Position numbers and translations under genes: made by a program
In this document: positions 38,643 through 47,563 of the stretch, one piece after another
Layout of the letters: each line of letters begins with the position of its first letter
Numbering within the stretch: the stretch's first letter is position 1
Notes under the pieces: model-generated
Seen by the model: only the letters and a program-made list of their open reading frames with translations
Told to the model about the DNA's origin: nothing
The model's database searches: none
NCBI RefSeq assembly: GCF_002204795.1
Contig: NZ_NIXO01000021.1
Coordinates: 1 to 64,000, forward strand
From: Pseudomonas sp. K2I15
GTDB taxonomy: Bacteria; Pseudomonadota; Gammaproteobacteria; Pseudomonadales; Pseudomonadaceae
DNA length: 64,000 nucleotides
Direction of reading: 5' to 3'

Positions 38643-38664
38643 CTGGATGAATATACACTGTCAA
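38643..38664 (-). promoter_or_regulatory. uvrA promoter -35 with LexA-like box
   Basis: On the reverse strand a consensus TTGACA (38664-38659) is followed directly by a sequence that reads CTGGATGAATATACAC on the forward strand (38643-38658). This matches the LexA consensus CTGTATATATATACAG at 12 of 16 positions. SOS control of uvrA is well known. The second half-site ends CAC instead of CAG, so binding may be weak. Confidence 0.55.
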
Positions 38665-38770
38665 AGTGCCGGGTGCAGCCTTACATGAAAGCTGCGCGGC
38701 AAAGCGCCGCATATACCCTCTCAATCGATGGGACTGGTAGAATCGCCGCCGGTTCACACGAGGTTTATCC

Positions 38771-40165
38771 ATGCACGATCCCCACAGCGAACGCATGAGT
38801 GGCAGCGAGACCCGCGCAGCAAGCGGTCTGGCCCTGGTGTTCGCATTCCGTATGCTTGGCATGTTTATGGTGTTGCCGGTGCTGGCGACCTATGGAATGG
38901 ATCTCGCAGGAGCGACCCCGGCCCTGATTGGCCTGGCGATTGGCGCCTACGGCCTGACCCAGGCGCTGTTTCAGATTCCGTTCGGGATCATTTCCGACCG
39001 CATCGGCCGCCGGCCGGTGATCTACCTGGGGCTGATCGTCTTCGCCCTGGGCAGTGTGCTCGCGGCCAATGCCGACTCGATCTGGGGCGTGATTGCCGGA
39101 CGAGTCCTGCAAGGCGCGGGGGCGATTTCCGCCGCCGTCATGGCGCTGCTTTCCGACCTCACCCGCGAACAACACCGCACCAAGGCCATGGCCATGATCG
39201 GAATGACCATCGGCCTGTCGTTTGCCGTGGCGATGGTGGTTGGCCCGCTGCTGACCCGCGCGTTCGGCTTGCACGGCCTGTTCCTGGCCACCGGTGGCAT
39301 GGCGCTTTTCGGCATCGTGATCGTGGCCTTTATGGTGCCGCGCTCCACGGGGCCGTTGCAGCACCGTGAGTCGGGCGTCGCTAAACAGGCATTGCTGCCC
39401 ACACTCAAGCACCCGGACCTGCTGCGCCTGGATTTGGGTATCTTCGTATTACACGCGATGCTGATGTGCAGCTTCGTCGCCTTGCCCCTGGCCCTGGTGC
39501 AAAAAGCCGGGCTGCCCAAGGAGCAACACTGGTGGGTGTACCTTACTGCGCTGCTGATTTCGTTCTTCGCCATGATCCCGTTCATCATCTACGGCGAGAA
39601 GAAACGCAAAATGAAACGAGTTCTCCTGGGCGCCGTCGCGACATTGATGCTCACTGAGCTATTCTTCTGGCAGTTCGGCGACAGCCTGCGGGCGCTGGTG
39701 ATCGGCACGGTGGTGTTCTTCACCGCGTTCAACCTGCTGGAGGCTTCATTGCCTTCGCTGATCAGCAAGGTTTCACCGGCCGGCGGCAAAGGCACGGCGA
39801 TGGGCGTGTATTCCACCAGCCAGTTCCTCGGTTCTGCACTGGGCGGGATCATGGGCGGCTGGATGTTCCAGCATGGCGGTTTGTCGGTTGTGTTCCTTGG
39901 ATGCGCCGGGCTGGCTGCACTTTGGCTAGCCTTTGCTGTTACCATGCGCGAACCCCCATACGTCACAAGCCTGCGTCTGCCGTTATCGCCCGAAGCGATT
40001 CGTGAAGCCGGTCTGGTAGAGCGCCTGAAGGCCGTCGTTGGGGTAACAGATGCAGTCGTGGTTGCTGAAGAAGCGGCCATTTACATCAAATTGGACACCG
40101 AATTATTGGATCGCGCGACGCTCGAGCAACTGGTCAACCCAGTGCCGACAGCGCGCCCAGCCTAG
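38771..40165 (+). CDS. yajR: YajR-type MFS transporter with C-terminal YAM domain
   Basis: 464-aa inner-membrane major facilitator with about 12 hydrophobic segments. It closely follows E. coli Yaj[21 protein letters not shown] in TM1, [15 protein letters not shown] (MFS motif A), [20 protein letters not shown], and [20 protein letters not shown]. The last ~65 residues form the cytosolic ferredoxin-like YAM domain ([12 protein letters not shown] to the end) that distinguishes the family. The substrate is unknown. It is divergent from uvrA and 9 bp upstream of ssb. Confidence 0.9.
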   Translation: MHDPHSERMSGSETRAASGLALVFAFRMLGMFMVLPVLATYGMDLAGATPALIGLAIGAYGLTQALFQIPFGIISDRIGRRPVIYLGLIVFALGSVLAANADSIWGVIAGRVLQGAGAISAAVMALLSDLTREQHRTKAMAMIGMTIGLSFAVAMVVGPLLTRAFGLHGLFLATGGMALFGIVIVAFMVPRSTGPLQHRESGVAKQALLPTLKHPDLLRLDLGIFVLHAMLMCSFVALPLALVQKAGLPKEQHWWVYLTALLISFFAMIPFIIYGEKKRKMKRVLLGAVATLMLTELFFWQFGDSLRALVIGTVVFFTAFNLLEASLPSLISKVSPAGGKGTAMGVYSTSQFLGSALGGIMGGWMFQHGGLSVVFLGCAGLAALWLAFAVTMREPPYVTSLRLPLSPEAIREAGLVERLKAVVGVTDAVVVAEEAAIYIKLDTELLDRATLEQLVNPVPTARPA

Positions 40166-40174
40166 GAGAACGTT

Positions 40175-40693
40175 ATGGCCCGTGGGGTTAACAAAGTCAT
40201 ATTGGTCGGTACTTGCGGCCAGGATCCCGAAGTTCGCTACTTGCCGAACGGTAACGCCGTGACCAACCTGAGTCTGGCGACCAGCGAACAGTGGACCGAC
40301 AAGCAAACCGGGCAGAAGGTCGAGAAGACCGAATGGCACCGTGTGTCGATGTTCGGCAAGGTTGCAGAGATCGCCGGTGAATACCTGCGCAAAGGTTCGC
40401 AGGTCTACATCGAAGGCAAACTGCAGACCCGCGAGTGGGAAAAAGACGGCATCAAGCGTTACACCACCGAAATCGTGGTCGACATGCAAGGCACCATGCA
40501 ACTGCTGGGCGGCCGTCCACAGGGCGACCAACAGGGCCAGGGCGGCATGTCCAACTCGGCACCGCGTCCACAGCAGCAGTCGCGTCCGCAGCCAACCCAG
40601 CAGCCACAGCGTGAGTCGCGTCCAGCGCCACAGCAGGCAGCTCCTCAGCCGGCAGCCGACTTCGACAGCTTTGACGACGATATCCCGTTCTAG
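40175..40693 (+). CDS. ssb: SSB: single-stranded DNA-binding protein
   Basis: 172 aa. The N-terminal OB fold ([20 protein letters not shown], then [21 protein letters not shown]) binds ssDNA. A long Gln/Pro-rich linker leads to the acidic tip [11 protein letters not shown] that recruits repair and replication proteins. GAG sits at -9. Its last codons and stop (CCGTTCTAG) are the left part of the island attachment repeat; the coding sequence is intact despite the insertion. Confidence 0.97.
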   Translation: MARGVNKVILVGTCGQDPEVRYLPNGNAVTNLSLATSEQWTDKQTGQKVEKTEWHRVSMFGKVAEIAGEYLRKGSQVYIEGKLQTREWEKDGIKRYTTEIVVDMQGTMQLLGGRPQGDQQGQGGMSNSAPRPQQQSRPQPTQQPQRESRPAPQQAAPQPAADFDSFDDDIPF

Positions 40694-40707
40694 GCCATAC
40701 CTTAGAC
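40685..40707 (+). repeat. attL: left direct repeat at the ssb stop codon
   Basis: The 23-bp sequence beginning CCGTTCTAGG matches 58915-58937 at 19 of 23 positions, with the first ten identical. It encodes the final Pro-Phe-stop of SSB. It is interpreted as the left attachment site of the island. Confidence 0.75.
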
Positions 40708-40730
40708 TTTTTTGTAAAGTTTAGTCCTGA

Positions 40731-40756
40731 AGCCCCCGCACTGCGGGGGCTTTGCA
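40731..40756 (+). terminator. Terminator at the left end of the island
   Basis: The perfect 9-bp stem AGCCCCCGC/GCGGGGGCT with an ACT loop is followed by TTGC. It lies 24 bases inside the island, so the element itself supplies the terminator now used by ssb. Confidence 0.8.
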
Positions 40757-40835
40757 TTTCTACGGGTGTAAAAAATATTTCGACTAGGCTCTTAAGGTCA
40801 GATACCACGTAGAAACGTAAAGATGGGAGTCCGCC

Positions 40836-42053
40836 GTGAAGCCCTCAGCGCGCAGGATTAAGTCATTAAATGGCGAGCGACTCATCGTTCTTGTCGACGA
40901 GTCCGGGATGCCTCTGTTCTACCCGGCGCTCTACGTCACAGTGCATCTGCGCGGGCGTTCTCTGGCGCTGAACACCATTCAGAATGCGCTTGATGCGGTC
41001 AAAGCCCTGTACGCGTGGCAGGGCTATTATGGCCATGATATCGAGTCTTATTTTTCGCGTGGTGAGCTGCTGCAAGCTCACGATGTGCATTCCTTACGCG
41101 ACTTTATGCAAAGACCGTTGAGCCGCGACAACGGTGGCAAAATCGCTACTATTTCAGGTAGACCCGCAGCGGTTAGCACAAGCAATCAGTACGCGCGCAT
41201 GTCAGTGGTCGCTGACTACCTTGGTTTCCTAGGGGGTCAGCTGCAACGATCATCCGCACACAGTAGTGAAAGTACTCAGCGGATGGTTGCGCAGATCAAA
41301 GCTAACCGTCCCAGAAAGTCGACTAAGTCCAACGTAGCCAGGGACGAAAAACATCTCGATGACGTGCTTCTTGATGCGCTTGAGGACGCGTTGAAGCCAG
41401 GTTCGGCTAACAATCCCGCTCATGAATATGCCGTCCAGGTACGCAACGCTTTGATGTTCTCCATTCTGCGTGTCACGGGGCTGCGACGTGGTGAACTGCT
41501 GAATCTGAAAGTCGAGGATATCGATTTTGCGAAAAATACGCTGAAAGTGGTCAGGCGCCCGGATTCAAAAGATGACGTTAGAGCCTATCAGCCAGTGGCC
41601 AAAACACGAGAGCGTACATTTCCCTTGCTGCCCGAACTGGCCGATCAAATTCGAGGCTATGTGCTCGGTCAGCGCAACAAAGTGCCCGGTGCCAAGAAGC
41701 ACGGCTATCTCTTTGTTACACATAAATCTGGGGCTTCGCAGGGGCGCCCTTTGTCGAATGCCGCGTTCGGCAAGTTCATGGGTGAATTGAGGCAGGTGGT
41801 CGAAGGCTGCAACGGAATCCATGCCCACTCGTTACGCCATCACTGGAACTACTCATTCTCGGCAATCTGTGAGGGGATAAATATGTCACCCGAGCGCGAG
41901 GAAAAGATCCGTTCATACCTGATGGGCTGGAGTGAGACCTCTGGTACTGCGGCAACCTACAACCTTAGGCACATTAAAGAGCAAGCTGGTAAAGCGGTGC
42001 TGGACCTTCAACACAGGCATCTTGGTACCGTACGGAAAGGAGATGCAGCATGA
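40836..42053 (+). CDS. ginA: GinA-like tyrosine recombinase
   Basis: 405-aa site-specific recombinase, first gene of the integrase operon. The start is GTG after GGGAG. An N-terminal core-binding region (about 1-165) precedes a catalytic domain with the Arg of TGLRRGELLNL (R217), the HSLRHHWN box (H331, R334) and the nucleophile Tyr375 in TAATYNLRH, preceded by the MGW motif. All canonical residues appear present. It overlaps the next gene by the ATGA junction. Family name given by operon architecture. Confidence 0.85.
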   Translation: MKPSARRIKSLNGERLIVLVDESGMPLFYPALYVTVHLRGRSLALNTIQNALDAVKALYAWQGYYGHDIESYFSRGELLQAHDVHSLRDFMQRPLSRDNGGKIATISGRPAAVSTSNQYARMSVVADYLGFLGGQLQRSSAHSSESTQRMVAQIKANRPRKSTKSNVARDEKHLDDVLLDALEDALKPGSANNPAHEYAVQVRNALMFSILRVTGLRRGELLNLKVEDIDFAKNTLKVVRRPDSKDDVRAYQPVAKTRERTFPLLPELADQIRGYVLGQRNKVPGAKKHGYLFVTHKSGASQGRPLSNAAFGKFMGELRQVVEGCNGIHAHSLRHHWNYSFSAICEGINMSPEREEKIRSYLMGWSETSGTAATYNLRHIKEQAGKAVLDLQHRHLGTVRKGDAA

Positions 42054-43564
42054 ATATGCTGGCTGCGCAGGAAGGTGTCACCGAGGAGTTTTACTCAAGG
42101 GAGGGGTATAGGGTCAGGCTTGATGATAAGCGATGGAAGCTGAGTAAGGATGTTGATATCTCGGTTCCTGCGGTGGCCCAGGCCTTGAGTGCGGACATGT
42201 ATATGTCTTTTCGGCATGTGCTTGCCTTTTACGCTCAATCCAGCTCTCCAGCGCATGTCCAGAATTTGTTTTATCGCTGCAAGTATTACCTTGAGGCTAC
42301 GGCCGATCAGATACCTTTCAGTGTTGAGTCTTTAATTTTTTATCGCTCTTTGTTGGATAAAAAAACGGAGTGGTATCTAGGGACGTTGCGCGGACTGGTT
42401 AGGCGATGGGCTGACCTAGGGTATGCAGGTATGCCGATTGAAACCTTGGCGCTATTGGACAAATGGACATTAAAAGGCAATGAGAAAGGCTATGCCGTTC
42501 AGTCTATGTGCCCTGACAGCGGCCCCCTGACCGATATCGAAATGGAAGGTGTTATAGCAGCGGTAATCACGGCCTATGGTGATGATCGCCTAGAGCTCAT
42601 CGATGCGTCTTATGCAATGACCTTAGCCATGACCGGGCGGCGTCCTGGGCAGATTACCGGATTGAAGATAAAAGACCTGATCCAGCAGTCGGATAGGTAC
42701 TTCATCAGTTTTCCCCGTGCCAAGCAGCGTCATCAGCTTTGGCGTACAACGTTTAACAAATTCGCAGTCGTCGAAGATCTGTGGCTGCTTTTGCAGCAAC
42801 AGGCCGTAGCTGTTAAGCAGGTATTTGCCGACAAGCTGGGTATAGACGTTCCAGCGGACTTGGTTCCCGAACTGCCGCTGTTTCCTGCATTGGAAGCTAT
42901 CGACATTAAGTTGGAGTTGAGGACGCAACTCCGTGGGGATCGTCTGCATGCACCGAGCACTGCTGTAAACCATGCTATGGATCGGGTCGCAAAAATGATC
43001 AAGTTGGTCAGCGAACGCACGGGCCTGCCGGTTCACCTTAATCCGACCCGTTTTCGCTATACGCTTGGTACTAATCTCGCTCGCGAAGGCAAAGGCGAAT
43101 ACGTCATCGCTGAGGCGCTGGATCATTCTGATACGCAAAATGCCGGTGTATATGTGAGAAATATTCCGGAAATTGTCGAGCGAATTGACAAGGCCGTGGC
43201 CCTGCAGTTGGCACCTATTGCGCAAGCGTTCCAGGGTGTGCTCGTGATATCCGAAAGTGATGCGAGAAGGGGTGGTGATCAACGTAGTCGGATCTCCAAT
43301 GGCGCCGCGAACCTCGGCACCTGCGGCAGTTACGGGTTTTGTGGAGCGTTAGCACCCATTGCTTGTTATACCTGCAATCATTTTCAGCCTTGGTTAGATG
43401 GCCCTCATGAGGCGGTTCTGGAATGCTTGATCCTGGAGCGCGATAGAGTCTTGGAGCAAACAGCAGACAAGAAAATTGCCTCTGTTAACGACCGGTTGAT
43501 TCTGGCTGTCAGCGATGTGGTTAACCGATGCTGTGTGATGAAAAAAGAGGTTTCCCATGAATGA
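42050..43564 (+). CDS. ginB: GinB-like tyrosine recombinase with Cys-rich tail
   Basis: 504 aa, second recombinase. The catalytic domain begins near residue 155: Arg in TGRRPGQITGL (about 197), then LNPTRFRYTLG, where the usual first His of the HxxR box is Asn, then ALDHSDTQNAGVYVRN with the likely nucleophile Tyr. After the catalytic domain there is a Cys cluster C-x5-C-x7-C-x2-C at residues 425-442, a possible zinc-binding module. Overlaps ginA by 4 bases and ginC by 8, implying translational coupling. Confidence 0.82.
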   Translation: MNMLAAQEGVTEEFYSREGYRVRLDDKRWKLSKDVDISVPAVAQALSADMYMSFRHVLAFYAQSSSPAHVQNLFYRCKYYLEATADQIPFSVESLIFYRSLLDKKTEWYLGTLRGLVRRWADLGYAGMPIETLALLDKWTLKGNEKGYAVQSMCPDSGPLTDIEMEGVIAAVITAYGDDRLELIDASYAMTLAMTGRRPGQITGLKIKDLIQQSDRYFISFPRAKQRHQLWRTTFNKFAVVEDLWLLLQQQAVAVKQVFADKLGIDVPADLVPELPLFPALEAIDIKLELRTQLRGDRLHAPSTAVNHAMDRVAKMIKLVSERTGLPVHLNPTRFRYTLGTNLAREGKGEYVIAEALDHSDTQNAGVYVRNIPEIVERIDKAVALQLAPIAQAFQGVLVISESDARRGGDQRSRISNGAANLGTCGSYGFCGALAPIACYTCNHFQPWLDGPHEAVLECLILERDRVLEQTADKKIASVNDRLILAVSDVVNRCCVMKKEVSHE

Positions 43565-45569
43565 TATTCAGCTCTTTACGTCGAAACAGCACCTTGATGC
43601 TAAAGCCAACCTCAATGACTTCATCGAGATGTGTCGTGATCGTCTCACAGTCTTCGGGACCAATCTAGATTGGAACAGTGACACATGGCCCGGTGTTTGT
43701 AACTTCACCGTCATAGGAGCTCCCTCTCGGGGGTTCACTACCAATCAATTGCTAAACCCCAAGATTATTCCTTTCGCCAAATCCTATGTGCGCTATCAAC
43801 ACCAGTACTACTCGAACAGTAGCAGTCGCTGTAAAGAGATAAAGGGTATTCGTTGTGTTGAGAAAGCGCTATTGCAGGTCAAAGGAAAGGCAGATATCAC
43901 GCTGACAGATCTCAATGTATTGGATATGGCCGCTCAAGTTGCGCGCGAGTACAAGGCGTCCGCATACCAGGCAGGTTGCAGCATAGTAAAACTCGTAGAG
44001 TTTCTTAACCGGGCGAAGATCGTTCCGCACGAGCTTGTCTGGAAAAATCCAATCTCAAAGCCCAACGAGTTGAATCGAACGGACGCAGCAACAAAAGCCA
44101 AGCGAAGAGCAAAGGTTCCACAAGACCACTGCTTGGAATACATGGCCGAAATGTTTTCCAATGATCTGCAAGATCCGCGTGACCGATTCACTACTTCAAT
44201 ATTTGCGATGCTGATGTGCGCACCTTCTCGTATCAGTGAAGTGCAAGAACTTCCGGTCAACTGCTTACATACCGAAAGCGACAGTCAAGGTACAGAGCGG
44301 TTGGGGCTAAGGTTTTATGCAGCCAAGGGTTACGGTTCGGATATTAAATGGATTTCAACGCCTTTTAAGAGTATTGCCTCTGAGGCCATACGACGTCTCG
44401 TGGCGCTTTCCAATGAAGGTCGTAAATTGGCGTCCTGGTATGAAGAGAATCCCCACCGATTCTATCGGCATCCTGGCTGCCCTCGTGTGAATGAGAATGC
44501 TGCTTTGTCTAATGAACAAGCCTGCAGAGCGCTGGGGATTTCAGAAGAAAGTGCAACGGGTTCTTTGTGGGCTTATTTTAAAAGCTATTCACCGTTTCAA
44601 ACTCTCAGGGCAAAGGGCGAATCGCTCACCCTGGCTTTTCTAAATGAATTTTGTCGCAGCAAACTTCCGGATGGCTGGCCCTGGTTTAATAAAGAACGGA
44701 ATATCAAGTATTCCGAAGCACTCTGCTGTTTTCGGAGCCATGAACTACGTGTGGGTATGAATACCAGCCCTGTTTTGCTTTGGAAACCCGGTGGTACTAC
44801 GTTCACGACTGATCTGAACTATATCAATGGTCAAGAGAGAAATGTCTGGATCCGGCACGGTTATAAGAATCCGGACGGGACTGAGATATCGATGACGTCC
44901 CATCAAGTTCGTCATTATCTAAACACTGCCGCGCAGCGTGGCAGTCTGGCTCAGCTTGATATAGCAAAATGGTCAGGGCGGGCAAATATTCATCAGAATG
45001 CTACGTACAACCATATGGCCGATGATGAGTACGTTGATATGGCTCGACAGGCTGGAGTGGGGGGCCTGCTTCAGAAAGTCAAACTCAATGCTCCTGTCAC
45101 GTTTGCTGACTTGGACGCTGTGGGGGAGGGCATTGCTCACGTCACTGAATATGGGTTCTGCGTACATGACTTTTCAATGTTGCCGTGCCAGAAGCATCGC
45201 GATTGCTTGAACTGCATTGAGCAGGTTTGCGTCAAGGGAGATGAGGAAAAGCTGGAGCGTTTAAAAAAGCAGCGTGATGGCATTCGATTGCAGCTCATAA
45301 AGGCCCTAGATGCGTCTGAAAACAGTGTCTACGGCGCAGACCGCTGGAGCCAGCATCAAATTACCACGCTGGAGAGAGTAGGGCAGCTTATCGAGATTCT
45401 GGAATCGCCGAGCACCGCGAATGGCTCGGTAATCCATTTAAGCATTGTTCAGGAGTTCAGTCCGCTCAGGCGCGAGATAGCCGCACACACAGCTGTCGCA
45501 AAAAGCGCTGCTCCGTCGATATCAACTAGACCTGATGTTGATGAGCTTCGCATCCTCCTGGGAGTCTAA
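43557..45569 (+). CDS. ginC: GinC-like large tyrosine recombinase
   Basis: 670 aa, comparable with the long TnpB-type recombinase of Tn554 and with GinC. Catalytic residues: Arg in APSRISEVQEL (about 224), HQVRHYLNT (H449, R452), and Tyr484 in NATYNHM with an upstream WSGR. A Cys-rich stretch follows (YGFCVHDFSMLPC, then HRDCLNCIEQVC, near 535-560), then a long charged helix. It starts inside the end of ginB and ends two bases before ginD. Confidence 0.83.
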   Translation: MNDIQLFTSKQHLDAKANLNDFIEMCRDRLTVFGTNLDWNSDTWPGVCNFTVIGAPSRGFTTNQLLNPKIIPFAKSYVRYQHQYYSNSSSRCKEIKGIRCVEKALLQVKGKADITLTDLNVLDMAAQVAREYKASAYQAGCSIVKLVEFLNRAKIVPHELVWKNPISKPNELNRTDAATKAKRRAKVPQDHCLEYMAEMFSNDLQDPRDRFTTSIFAMLMCAPSRISEVQELPVNCLHTESDSQGTERLGLRFYAAKGYGSDIKWISTPFKSIASEAIRRLVALSNEGRKLASWYEENPHRFYRHPGCPRVNENAALSNEQACRALGISEESATGSLWAYFKSYSPFQTLRAKGESLTLAFLNEFCRSKLPDGWPWFNKERNIKYSEALCCFRSHELRVGMNTSPVLLWKPGGTTFTTDLNYINGQERNVWIRHGYKNPDGTEISMTSHQVRHYLNTAAQRGSLAQLDIAKWSGRANIHQNATYNHMADDEYVDMARQAGVGGLLQKVKLNAPVTFADLDAVGEGIAHVTEYGFCVHDFSMLPCQKHRDCLNCIEQVCVKGDEEKLERLKKQRDGIRLQLIKALDASENSVYGADRWSQHQITTLERVGQLIEILESPSTANGSVIHLSIVQEFSPLRREIAAHTAVAKSAAPSISTRPDVDELRILLGV

Positions 45570-45571
45570 CT

Positions 45572-45964
45572 GTGGCAAAGCATCTAACCATCAGAGACAT
45601 CTCTATCCTAGTTAACCAGATTGATGCTTGGGAAGGAAAGTTAGGTTGGGATGCTTTGTGTGACGCCGCTGCACCTCTGATCGGTGGAAGACCTACTCGT
45701 CAGACCCTTAGTTCACACGGTCAGATCAAAGCGGCGTTTGGGCAAAAAAAACAGCAGTTGAAGACTGGTTTCGTTTCAACGAAGAGACCGTCGAGCTTGA
45801 ACATTGCAGAACAGCGCATCAGACGTTTAGAAAGCGAAAATGAACGCCTAAAAGTGGAAAATTCGAATTTATTAGAGCGGTTTGTGAAATGGCAATACAA
45901 CGCGTACAAGCACGGAGTGACCAAGGATAAGCTTGACGCTGAGCTGCCAAAAATCGACAGATAG
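45572..45964 (+). CDS. ginD: GinD-like small coiled-coil protein
   Basis: 130 aa, GTG start, last gene of the integrase operon. The centre (about residues 73-100, EQRIRRLESENERLKVENSN) is a heptad-patterned coiled coil rich in charged residues and Leu, similar in size and place to TnpC of Tn554 and to GinD, the fourth gene required for GInt movement. DNA binding is inferred from the family. Confidence 0.75.
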   Translation: MAKHLTIRDISILVNQIDAWEGKLGWDALCDAAAPLIGGRPTRQTLSSHGQIKAAFGQKKQQLKTGFVSTKRPSSLNIAEQRIRRLESENERLKVENSNLLERFVKWQYNAYKHGVTKDKLDAELPKIDR

Positions 45965-46153
45965 AAATTTTGAACCGTTGGCAGGCGAACTGCCTTAAGG
46001 TTGAGTTGTCGAGGGGCCTAGAGTAATTCTGAGTCGGCGTTGAAGTCGCACCCGTTGAAGCTCACTGGAAACCATAATCCTTGAACAGAGCTAAACTTTA
46101 CCCGTAGATCGTTTTACGGCTTACCCGATCCTTGACGATATAGGAGGAGGGAT

Positions 46154-46393
46154 ATGACTTGTGCTCAAGCTACGGAGGTCCGGGCTGATTTGGCGTTTGA
46201 GGAATGGAATCGGCTCTGGATGATTCAAGGTCATGATGTAGTGTGCCGCCTTTGCCAGAGACGTCAAAGGCTGGTCTCGGCTCATGAAGCTTTTGCGCAC
46301 CGCCGATCTTGTATCTGGTCGATGGCCAAAAAGAAACACCATCCCTGGCAGACATTGGCCAGAATTCTCCGGCCATTTGACGGAAATCATTGA
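46154..46393 (+). CDS. Small Cys/His-rich protein of the island
   Basis: 79 residues with a strong AGGAGG six bases before the ATG. It contains CRLCQRR (Cys-x2-Cys at about 31-34), then SAHEAFAHRRSCIWS with two His and a Cys, a plausible single zinc-binding fold. I do not recognise a named family. Its last 40 codons recur at 52769-52888 with many silent changes, which supports real coding. Located 189 bp after ginD. Confidence 0.6.
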   Translation: MTCAQATEVRADLAFEEWNRLWMIQGHDVVCRLCQRRQRLVSAHEAFAHRRSCIWSMAKKKHHPWQTLARILRPFDGNH

Positions 46394-46851
46394 AGAGTTA
46401 GTGTGCTATCATTTATCCCGTAGCCCTTGAGGCGCTTGCAAATCCCGGTCTTTGATCGGGATTTTGCCTTTTCCTAATTACACGGACTTGACCACCCATT
46501 TGCAGCGGACTTGACCAGCGCAAATGACTGCCATGACTGGCCAGACTCAACCCAAAGCAAACGGCGGCGACAGGCAAAAATCGGCCAGAAACGGTCACTC
46601 GTTCTCTATACAGCCAGTTGAGGTTCAGGCGCCATTTATTTCGACCGGACTGAAGCTCGGCGCTTTACCACCTTGGCAAGCGACCAGCATGAGGTCTGCA
46701 GAAAGACGCCAAATTCGATCTCGATCCCGGGTTTTCTCTACCCCCCCATTCCTCAAAAAAACCATCAACGACTCAACCGAGCGGTCCTTGCGTTTCCGTT
46801 TTTTATACCTCAACATGAGGGGTCCTTTTCGGAAACATGTACGGAGTGGCG
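46394..46851. other. 458-bp intergenic stretch with terminator and repeat
   Basis: Contains a terminator-like stem (AAATCCCG/CGGGATTT, 46440-46464) and a compact cluster of repeats: CGGACTTGACCA twice (46483-46494 and 46506-46517) and an inverted pair CATTTGC/GCAAATG (46497-46503, 46520-46526). The rest shows no gene I would support. Confidence 0.6.
46440..46470 (+). terminator. Terminator after the small Cys/His gene
   Basis: The stem AAATCCCG/CGGGATTT with a nine-base loop is followed by TTGCCTTTTCC. Confidence 0.6.
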
Positions 46852-47553
46852 ATGAGCACATTTGAACTGACGGCTTCAAACGCTTTCACTCGTCGAGCGA
46901 CGATTATCGATGAGCCCGCGCATGTGGAAGTGCATTTGAGGGAGCTGCATTCCGACTTGGGTCCGGTCCTCCTCCGTGACGCCATTAGTGGCGGTATCCG
47001 AGGACGTAATGAGACCAGTCGTGCATCCGCTCCGACTGCGGCAGGTGTGCAGCAATGGCTGAAGACCGTTGAAGATCTGCGCACCTTGTTGGCTTCAGCT
47101 CACTGGCATATTCACGAGCAGAAGAACTGCCCTTTCATCAGTTCGCCTGATCGAAGCATTTCCATTGTTGTCATGACTGGCAATAGTGAGACAGGCAAGA
47201 ATGGAATTGATGAGCCGACAAACCAGGCTGAAAAAGGAGCGGTGGCTGAGGGTTTTGTTTATAACAACAATCGTCAGTTAGAACTCTTCAATAGTGCCTC
47301 GTTCCAATTCGCAAAAGAACACCGGAAAGAAACCCAAGTATGGGCGTTGCTTTATCATTATGATAAAGTACTTAAGCAAGTTCGATATGAATTGTCCTTG
47401 CCGACTGGATTTGGTAATAAAAAAATTACTAACTGGGGCATTCGCATACTCCTAGGTAGTGTCTCTAACAATCCAGATGATTTCACCATTCGTAAAGATG
47501 AATCAAATTCTCCGATTTCGGTGGAAGTAGAGCCTAAAATAGGCAAGTTGTGA
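46852..47553 (+). CDS. Hypothetical protein paired with an XRE-ImmA metallopeptidase
   Basis: 233 aa from the ATG at 46852 (GGAG five bases upstream); an ATG at 46837 would add five residues. I do not recognise the family. The N-terminal half is mixed alpha/charged (STFELTASNAFTRRATIIDE, then VEVHLRELHSDLG); the C-terminal half is beta-rich and polar, ending VEVEPKIGKL. No membrane segment or signal peptide. The next gene begins 10 bases after its stop, so the two are a functional pair; it could be the target or toxin partner of the peptidase. Confidence 0.65.
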   Translation: MSTFELTASNAFTRRATIIDEPAHVEVHLRELHSDLGPVLLRDAISGGIRGRNETSRASAPTAAGVQQWLKTVEDLRTLLASAHWHIHEQKNCPFISSPDRSISIVVMTGNSETGKNGIDEPTNQAEKGAVAEGFVYNNNRQLELFNSASFQFAKEHRKETQVWALLYHYDKVLKQVRYELSLPTGFGNKKITNWGIRILLGSVSNNPDDFTIRKDESNSPISVEVEPKIGKL

Positions 47554-47563
47554 GTAAGTAGCT

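Noticed and set aside
40836..45964. Interpretation as a RIT (recombinase in trio) element or Tn554 transposon
   Set aside because: RIT recombinases are shorter and lack a fourth coiled-coil gene; Tn554 has only two recombinases. Four coupled genes, 18 kb of cargo and direct repeats at a gene 3' end fit GInt better.
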